Source of the DNA: an uncultured Eggerthellaceae bacterium
GTDB lineage: Bacteria; Actinomycetota; Coriobacteriia; Coriobacteriales; Eggerthellaceae
DNA length: 9,887 nucleotides
NCBI GenBank assembly: GCA_910588985.1
Contig: CAJURO010000030.1
Span: forward strand, 1-9,887
Direction of reading: 5' to 3'
Positions 5,012 through 9,887 of this stretch are shown here, one piece after another. The position numbers and the translations under genes are program-made. Each line of letters opens with the position of its first letter. Within the stretch, counting starts at the first letter, position 1. The notes under the pieces are model-generated. The model was given only the letters and a program-made list of their open reading frames with translations, ran no database searches and was not told where the DNA came from.

Positions 5012-6598
5012 ATGCCGACCACTAAAGAGCAGCAAAGAGCCGAGCTTCATAAGACCATATGGGCTATCGCTGAAGATCTCCGCGGAAGCATTGATGGCTG
5101 GGATTTCAAACAATACGTCTTGAACACGCTCTTCTATCGCTTCATCAGCGAGAACCTCAGCAGTTATCTTGCCGAGCTTGAGGGTGATCCCGGCTTCGAC
5201 TATTCGCAGATGTCCGACGAGCAAGCCGAATACGGGCGCAAGGCAACGGTAGAGGAGAAGGGATTTTTCATCCTGCCAAGCGAGCTCTTTTGCAACATCC
5301 TTGATACGGTTGATAAGGATGGCATGAGCAAGACCGAAGATGGCAAGGACCTCAACGAGCTTCTTGGGCAAGTATTCAAGAATATCGAAGGTTCCGCAGT
5401 CGGCACCGAAAGCGAAGACGATCTCAAAGGTCTCTTTGATGACATGGACGTGAACTCGGCGAAACTTGGCGGCACGGTCCTCGAGCGTAACAAGAAGCTG
5501 CGAAAGCTCATCGAGAAGGTCGGCAGCCTCGATTTCGGAGGCACGTTCCAGGACAACTCCATCGATGCTTTCGGCGATGCCTACGAGTATCTCATGACCA
5601 TGTACGCCTCAAACGGAGGCAAGTCCGGCGGCGAGTTCTTCACGCCGCAGGAAGTCGGCGAGCTGCTTGCTCGCATCGTCATCGCCGACAAGGACTCCGT
5701 CAACAAGGTGTACGACCCGTGCTGCGGGTCGGGTGGATTGCTGTTGAAGTTCGCGAAGATCCTCGGCAAGGACAACGTGAAGAACGGGTTCTACGGCCAG
5801 GAGAAGAACCTCACCACCTACAACCTGGCGCGCATCAACATGTTCTTGCACGACATCAACTTCAATCGGTTCGATATCGCCTATGCCGATACCTTGACCG
5901 ATCCCAAGCATTGGGATGACGAACCCTTCGATGCGATCGTGTCGAACCCGCCCTATTCCACCAAATGGGAGGGCAAGAACAATCCGCTCAACATCAACGA
6001 TCCGCGCTTCAGTCCTGCAGGCGTCCTCGCTCCGGTCAGCAAGGCTGACCTTGCCTTCACCATGCACATGCTCAGCTGGCTCTCGACTGACGGCACCGCC
6101 GCCATCGTCGAATTCCCTGGCGTGCTTTATCGTGGTGGCACCGAGAAGAAGATCCGCGAATATCTCATCAAGAACAACTTCGTCGATACGGTCATTCAGC
6201 TTCCGCCCGACCTGTTCTTCGGCGTGACCATCGCCACTTGCATTCTGGTGCTGAAGAAGAACAAAGCGACGAGCGACATCCTATTCATCGATGCGAGCGA
6301 GGAGTTCAAGCGCTACGACTCCAAGAACAAGCTCATGCCCGAGAACATCGATCGCATCATTGACACGGTATTGCATCGAAGCGAGGAGGAGCATTTCTCG
6401 AAGCTCATCTCCAATGACGACGTACTTGACAATGACGCGAACCTTTCCGTCAGCTCCTACGTCGAGAAGAAGGATGAGCGCGAGGAAATAGACATCGTCG
6501 CGTTGAATGCTGAGATTGCACAGATCGTGGCACGAGAAACCGAATTGCGAAACAGGATTGATGCGATCGTTGCGGATTTAGAAGGCGGGCTCGCGTGA
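5012..6598 (+). CDS. hsdM: Type I R-M methyltransferase subunit HsdM (N6-adenine)
   Basis: Protein of 528 residues, the usual HsdM length. It transfers a methyl group from S-adenosylmethionine to adenine in the target set by HsdS; M2S1 is the modification enzyme and the complex with HsdR also restricts. The N-terminal HsdM domain is seen at about 8-180 (LHKTIWAIAEDLRG, FKQYVLNTLFYRFISE). GGEFFTPQEVGELLARI (207-223) leads to motif I DPCCGSGG (235-242), the cofactor site, and catalytic motif IV is NPPY (312-315) in DAIVSNPPYSTKW. C-terminal residues 480-528 form a charged helical tail typical for HsdS contact. All catalytic motifs are intact. AAGGA (4996-5000) lies 11 bases before the ATG. Its last 4 bases overlap the next gene (GTGA). 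Confidence 0.97.
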   Translation: MPTTKEQQRAELHKTIWAIAEDLRGSIDGWDFKQYVLNTLFYRFISENLSSYLAELEGDPGFDYSQMSDEQAEYGRKATVEEKGFFILPSELFCNILDTVDKDGMSKTEDGKDLNELLGQVFKNIEGSAVGTESEDDLKGLFDDMDVNSAKLGGTVLERNKKLRKLIEKVGSLDFGGTFQDNSIDAFGDAYEYLMTMYASNGGKSGGEFFTPQEVGELLARIVIADKDSVNKVYDPCCGSGGLLLKFAKILGKDNVKNGFYGQEKNLTTYNLARINMFLHDINFNRFDIAYADTLTDPKHWDDEPFDAIVSNPPYSTKWEGKNNPLNINDPRFSPAGVLAPVSKADLAFTMHMLSWLSTDGTAAIVEFPGVLYRGGTEKKIREYLIKNNFVDTVIQLPPDLFFGVTIATCILVLKKNKATSDILFIDASEEFKRYDSKNKLMPENIDRIIDTVLHRSEEEHFSKLISNDDVLDNDANLSVSSYVEKKDEREEIDIVALNAEIAQIVARETELRNRIDAIVADLEGGLA

Positions 6599-6957
6599 AC
6601 GAATGTGGCTACAGTAGAGAGGCCTTGATCAGCGCCGAAGAACAGGGCTTGTTTACGTCATGGGGTTTCGAACAGGAAACGTATTCGGTCGTGAAAGAGG
6701 AATACGACCCTGCCGTTATGCAGAAGGTTGAGAGTGCTTTGAAGCCGGATTGCCCGCGATCGAAAAGCGTTGTGTACCTATTGGTCACCGCCCTTGCTGA
6801 AGAGGCAAAGGCCACAGAGCAGCTTGCTTATGAATTGGGGTTCGGGACAAGGCTTCCGCTTTTACAGCCATATATTCAGATGGCATTGGAGGCCGGGCTT
6901 ATTGAGCGCGCAGGCTCAGCGGATAAGTCTCAAGAGTATTGGAAGATAACAAAATGA
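6595..6957 (+). CDS. Unrecognised winged-helix-like protein inserted between hsdM and hsdS
   Basis: Protein of 120 residues that I do not recognise. It starts with GTG at 6595, overlapping the hsdM stop by 4 bases (GTGA), with AAGG 9 bases upstream; it ends in ATGA, overlapping the hsdS start by 4 bases. It is therefore translated as an integral operon member. Residues about 58-120 look like a winged helix: SVVYLLVTALAEEA, a helix pair around TEQLAYELG and TRLPLLQPYIQMALEAGLIER, and a wing-like end SQEYWKIT. The first 50 residues are acidic and carry no known motif. No membrane segment or catalytic motif is visible. A gene at this position is not part of the standard hsdRMS set; a regulator or an accessory factor modulating the enzyme are both possible. 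Confidence 0.75.
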   Translation: MNECGYSREALISAEEQGLFTSWGFEQETYSVVKEEYDPAVMQKVESALKPDCPRSKSVVYLLVTALAEEAKATEQLAYELGFGTRLPLLQPYIQMALEAGLIERAGSADKSQEYWKITK

Positions 6958-7523
6958 ATAAGATTGAAGAGATGATAGAGCGCCTCTGTCCTGATGGGGT
7001 GGAATATAAAGCTCTCAAAGAAGTGGCAAGAATTAAATCGGGAAAAGATTACAAGCATTTGGGCGATGGCGATGTCCCGGTGTATGGCAGCGGTGGAGTA
7101 ATGACGTATGTTGATACAGCTGCTTACGACAAGCCCACTGTTCTACTTCCACGTAAAGGGTCTATTTCAAATGTTTTCTATCTCGACGAACCGTTTTGGA
7201 ATGTTGATACGGTTTTCTATACCGAGATTGATGAAGCCCAGATTCTTCCACGATTCTTTTATCACGTAATTCTTAATGAGCATATCGAAAAACTCAACAC
7301 GTCTAATGCAGCTCGCCCTGCCCTTACGCGAACGGTGCTGGATGGCGTATTGATTCCGGTTCCTCCGATGGAAATCCAAGAGGAAATCGTGCGCGTGCTA
7401 GACTCCTTCGCGGAGCTGGAGGCGGAGCTGGAGGCGGAGCTGGAGGCGGAGCTGGAGGCGCGGAAGGCGCAGTATGCTTACTACCGCGATAAACTCCTCG
7501 ACTTTAGCACGAGGGGGGGGTAG
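6954..7523 (+). CDS. hsdS: Type I specificity subunit HsdS, first half (one recognition domain, ends at G tract)
   Basis: Protein of 189 residues, about half a normal HsdS. It holds one target-recognition domain (about 15-137, opening GVEYKALKEVARIKSG and closing LIPVPPMEIQEEIVRVL) and the central conserved helix with Glu-Leu-Glu-Ala repeats (154-169) and QYAYYRDKLLDF (173-184). It then reads through a run of eight Gs into TAG. With one more G the frame continues as GGVALMPLVSLAEIG into the second half, giving a 369-residue protein with two recognition domains, the standard HsdS layout. The ATG at 6954 has GGAAG 8 bases upstream and overlaps the previous stop (ATGA); an in-frame TTG at 6939 is not favoured. 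It is therefore either a phase-variant state, a functional half subunit that dimerises, or a sequencing error in the homopolymer. Confidence 0.93.
   Translation: MNKIEEMIERLCPDGVEYKALKEVARIKSGKDYKHLGDGDVPVYGSGGVMTYVDTAAYDKPTVLLPRKGSISNVFYLDEPFWNVDTVFYTEIDEAQILPRFFYHVILNEHIEKLNTSNAARPALTRTVLDGVLIPVPPMEIQEEIVRVLDSFAELEAELEAELEAELEARKAQYAYYRDKLLDFSTRGG
7413..7460 (+). repeat. Four perfect 12-base tandem repeats in hsdS, encoding Glu-Leu-Glu-Ala
   Basis: GAGCTGGAGGCG is repeated four times with no mismatch and in frame, encoding Glu-Leu-Glu-Ala in the helix that spaces the two recognition domains. Known type IC enzymes such as EcoR124I change the spacer of their bipartite target when a comparable four-residue repeat (TAEL) changes from two to three copies. 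Perfect identity at DNA level suggests recent copy-number change. The second-half conserved region lacks this array. Confidence 0.95.
7513..7520 (+). repeat. Tract of eight Gs at the junction of the two hsdS halves
   Basis: The run sits directly before the TAG stop (7521-7523) of the first half. Read in frame it is AGG GGG GGG TAG. One extra G, or two fewer, changes the reading to GGG GTA GCT CTA ATG and joins the second half in frame. It also ends 8 bases before the second half's ATG and could serve as its ribosome site. No other G run of this length exists in the window. Confidence 0.95.
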
Positions 7524-7528
7524 CTCTA

Positions 7529-8062
7529 ATGCCGCTGGTTAGTCTTGCAGAAATTGGAACAGGCTCTCATGACACGAAGGACGCACTTGAACAGGGTGAG
7601 TACCCGTTTTATGCACGAGGCGTCGACGTATTAGCTCTCGATTCTTTTGACTTTGATGAAACCGCAATTATTACGGCAGGAGACGGCGTTGGAGTCGGGA
7701 AAGTGATGCATTTTGTTGAAGGAAAATATGCCCTCCATCAACGCGCTTATAGAATTCATATTACGTCGCCAAATCTAATTCCAAAGTATTATTACTATTT
7801 CATGAAAGCTACGTTCCTCGGCTATATGGAAAAGAAGGCCGTTAACTCATCTGTTACGTCGGTGCGCAAGAAGATGCTCGAGGACTATCCTATCCCTACC
7901 CCATCTCTTGAGGAGCAGGAACGCATCGTCTCCATCCTCGATAAGTTCGACTTGCTTGTAAACGATATCTCAGAAGGCTTGCCAGCTGAAATCGAGGCTC
8001 GCAGGAAGCAATACGAATATTATCGAGACAAACTCCTAAAATTTAAGGAAAAGGCTGCATAA
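7529..8062 (+). CDS. hsdS: Type I specificity subunit HsdS, second half (second recognition domain)
   Basis: Protein of 177 residues if translated alone. It holds the second target-recognition domain (about 3-125, from LVSLAEIGTGSHDT to YPIPTPSLEEQERIVSIL) and the C-terminal conserved helices (126-177) ending QYEYYRDKLLKFKEKAA, which echoes QYAYYRDKLLDF at the end of the first half. This internal repeat is the usual HsdS architecture, so the two genes are the halves of one subunit. The open frame continues upstream of ATG 7529 through GTA GCT CTA into the G tract, which fits a split gene. Independent translation is possible because the G tract lies 8 bases ahead of the ATG. The recognition domain is more AT-rich than the conserved helices, suggesting domain exchange. 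The stop is two bases before hsdR. Confidence 0.92.
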   Translation: MPLVSLAEIGTGSHDTKDALEQGEYPFYARGVDVLALDSFDFDETAIITAGDGVGVGKVMHFVEGKYALHQRAYRIHITSPNLIPKYYYYFMKATFLGYMEKKAVNSSVTSVRKKMLEDYPIPTPSLEEQERIVSILDKFDLLVNDISEGLPAEIEARRKQYEYYRDKLLKFKEKAA

Positions 8063-8064
8063 CC

Positions 8065-9887
8065 ATGGCCGAAGAATCTAAGCATGACAATGCTGAAAGC
8101 AGCTTCGACTACTCGATGGTGTCGATACCGCTCGATATTCCCGAAGAGTCGCTTGTAGACGATCTTTCGGGCGGTGTGACGTTCGACGTGATGGCATTCG
8201 GCGGTCAATCTACCGTATGCTCCGCTGCTCCAAAAGACACCAGGCGCTCGTCTTCCTACCAAAGCGAAGCTCAGTTGGAAGACGCTTTCATCAAGCAGCT
8301 CTGCACTCAGGGATACGAATACCTCGTGGTCGATTCAGAAGAGGATCTGATCGCGAACCTGCGCAAGCAGCTTGAGCAGCTCAATAAGGTCACGTTCTCC
8401 GACAAGGAATGGGAGCGCCTATTCAAAGGATGGATTGCTTCTGATAACGAAGGCATCGTCGAGAAGACGCGCCGCATTCAGCAAGACCACGTGTATCCGC
8501 TGCGTCGCGATGATGGATCGGTCAAGAACATCCAGCTCCTAGACAAGCGTAACGTCTACAACAATCGCCTCCAGGTGATGAACCAGTACACGCAAACGGG
8601 CAATTACGAGAATCGCTATGATGTGACCATCCTCGTGAATGGCCTTCCTCTCGTGCACGTGGAGCTCAAGCGCCGCGGCATCGCCATAGAGGAGGCGTTC
8701 AACCAGATCGAGCGCTACCAGCGCGACAGCTTCTGGTCGGGTTCGGGGCTCTTCGAATACGTGCAGCTTTTCGTCATCAGCAACGGCACGCATACGAAGT
8801 ACTACTCTAACACCACGCGCTTCTCAGCCATCGAGGAAGCCAAGGGCGCTAAGCGCAAGGGCAAGAAGACATCCAACAGCTTCAAGTTCACCAGCTGGTG
8901 GGCTGCTGCCGACAATGTGCCCATCTGCGACCTGGTTCCGTTCACTTCGACCTTCTTCGCGAAGCATGCGCTCCTGAACATTCTGACGAAGTACTGCGTC
9001 TTTGATGTTGATGAGCATTTGCTGGTCATGCGCCCTTACCAGATAGTGGCAACCGAGCGCATCCTCAACAGAATCTTAGTAAGTGAGAACGACAAGAAGA
9101 TGCTCGGTACCTTGAAGGCTGGAGGCTATATTTGGCATACGACCGGATCGGGCAAGACGCTCACCAGCTTCAAGACGGCGCAGCTTGCGAGCGCCATGGA
9201 CGGCATCGACAAAGTGATGTTCGTGGTTGATCGCAAGGATCTGGATTACCAGACTATGAAAGAGTACGACCGGTTCGAGAAGGGCGCGGTGGATGGAAGC
9301 GAATCCACGGCTGTGCTGACGCGCCAGCTCGCCGATCCCAATTGCCGCATTCTGGTCACCACCATCCAGAAGCTTTCGAACTTCATCAAGAAGAACAAGA
9401 AGCATGAGGTCTACGACCAGCATTGCGCCATCATCTTCGACGAATGCCACAGAAGCCAGTTCGGTGACATGCATAAGGACATCACCAAGCACTTCAAGAA
9501 CTATCATCTGTTCGGCTTTACGGGAACGCCCATTTTCGCCGAGAACGCGCGCTCGGGCGGCAATCCGCAGCTGCGCACCACCGAGCAGGCCTTCGGAGAC
9601 AAGCTGCACACCTACACCATCGTGGATGCCATCCGCGATGAGAACGTGCTTCCCTTCCGCATCGACTACATCAAGACCATCAAGGAACGTGACGAGTACC
9701 CGGACGAGAAGGTCTACGACATCTATCGTCAGGGAGCGTATCAGGCTGCCGAGCGTGTGGATCTGATAGTCAACTACATCCTGGACCATTACGCGCAGAA
9801 GACGAAGCGCGATAGGAACTACCTGCTCAAAGACCAGCGCGTGATGGGCTTCAACTCCATCTTCGCAACCGCATCCATTCCCATGGC
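8065..9887 (+). CDS. hsdR: Type I restriction subunit HsdR (EcoR124I-like), 3' end outside window
   Basis: The first 607 residues of an enzyme normally about 1000 residues long; it translocates DNA with ATP and cuts unmethylated DNA far from the target. The PD-(D/E)xK nuclease is visible as D186 and E200-L-K202 (YDVTILVNG then VHVELKRRG), with the same 14- and 2-residue spacing as D151, E165, K167 of EcoR124I. The Q-x3-Y element follows at Q214-Y218. Helicase motifs are Walker A TTGSGKT (359-365), DECH (459-462) and TGTP (486-489). The N-terminus, before SEAQLEDAFIKQL (67-79), is a 66-residue acidic extension longer than in EcoR124I. The ATG at 8065 is two bases after the hsdS stop; no strong ribosome site is seen, so coupling to hsdS is likely. 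Everything visible is intact. Confidence 0.96.
   Translation, partial: MAEESKHDNAESSFDYSMVSIPLDIPEESLVDDLSGGVTFDVMAFGGQSTVCSAAPKDTRRSSSYQSEAQLEDAFIKQLCTQGYEYLVVDSEEDLIANLRKQLEQLNKVTFSDKEWERLFKGWIASDNEGIVEKTRRIQQDHVYPLRRDDGSVKNIQLLDKRNVYNNRLQVMNQYTQTGNYENRYDVTILVNGLPLVHVELKRRGIAIEEAFNQIERYQRDSFWSGSGLFEYVQLFVISNGTHTKYYSNTTRFSAIEEAKGAKRKGKKTSNSFKFTSWWAAADNVPICDLVPFTSTFFAKHALLNILTKYCVFDVDEHLLVMRPYQIVATERILNRILVSENDKKMLGTLKAGGYIWHTTGSGKTLTSFKTAQLASAMDGIDKVMFVVDRKDLDYQTMKEYDRFEKGAVDGSESTAVLTRQLADPNCRILVTTIQKLSNFIKKNKKHEVYDQHCAIIFDECHRSQFGDMHKDITKHFKNYHLFGFTGTPIFAENARSGGNPQLRTTEQAFGDKLHTYTIVDAIRDENVLPFRIDYIKTIKERDEYPDEKVYDIYRQGAYQAAERVDLIVNYILDHYAQKTKRDRNYLLKDQRVMGFNSIFATASIPM

Noticed and set aside
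6939..6953. Earlier TTG start for hsdS
   Set aside because: It would lie deeper inside the preceding gene; the ATG at 6954 has GGAAG at 8 bases and forms the usual ATGA overlap.
9076..9789. Long minus-strand open frame of 237 codons inside hsdR
   Set aside because: It is antisense to well-conserved helicase motifs, and its valine- and leucine-rich translation has no domain pattern; a shadow of GC-rich third positions.
1..9887. Search for tRNA genes, rRNA, CRISPR arrays, insertion sequences and attachment repeats
   Set aside because: None seen. No transposase-like frame with terminal repeats, no regularly spaced repeat array, and the integration site probably lies left of position 1.

Overview
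The window is one end of an integrated mobile element carrying a type I restriction-modification (R-M) operon as cargo. GC content is moderate and coding is dense, with AGGAGG-type ribosome sites and 4-base ATGA/GTGA gene overlaps. Protein style and codon use would fit a gut actinobacterium of the Coriobacteriia. That placement is an inference; no housekeeping gene or RNA gene in the window tests it.

Left module (1-2325, minus strand): a tyrosine recombinase (integrase) with the full catalytic set R-K-H-R-H-Y, cut by the window edge just after the catalytic tyrosine, and upstream of it an unrecognised protein with a C-terminal four-cysteine zinc knuckle. Centre (2300-3848, plus strand): a divergent promoter region, a small excisionase-like helix-turn-helix protein, and a VapE-type replication ATPase translated by overlap with it. 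A gene-free stretch of about 410 bases (3849-4259) follows. It holds seven copies of an 8-base motif (GTTGCCAC and its complement) in both orientations, then a chain of hairpins ending in a perfect 16-base palindrome. It looks like a replication and/or transfer origin. MobC, a relaxosome accessory protein, starts 24 bases after the palindrome, but no relaxase gene follows it.

Right module (4804 to the window end, plus strand): small ribbon-helix-helix protein, hsdM, an unrecognised winged-helix-like protein, hsdS split into two consecutive halves, and the first ~60% of hsdR. The genes overlap or lie within a few bases of each other, so this is one operon, with a candidate promoter and operator just ahead of the ribbon-helix-helix gene.

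The most notable feature is the hsdS locus. The first half carries one target-recognition domain, then four perfect 12-base repeats encoding Glu-Leu-Glu-Ala, and ends on a tract of eight Gs running straight into a TAG stop. One extra G (or a -1 ribosomal slip on the tract) would remove that stop and join the first half to the second, giving a normal-sized two-domain HsdS of 369 residues. The locus therefore appears able to change specificity in two ways: tract length (one versus two recognition domains) and repeat number (spacing between domains). Both mechanisms have known precedents in other type I systems; their combination here, with two unrecognised small regulator-like genes in the same operon, is the part most worth following up.
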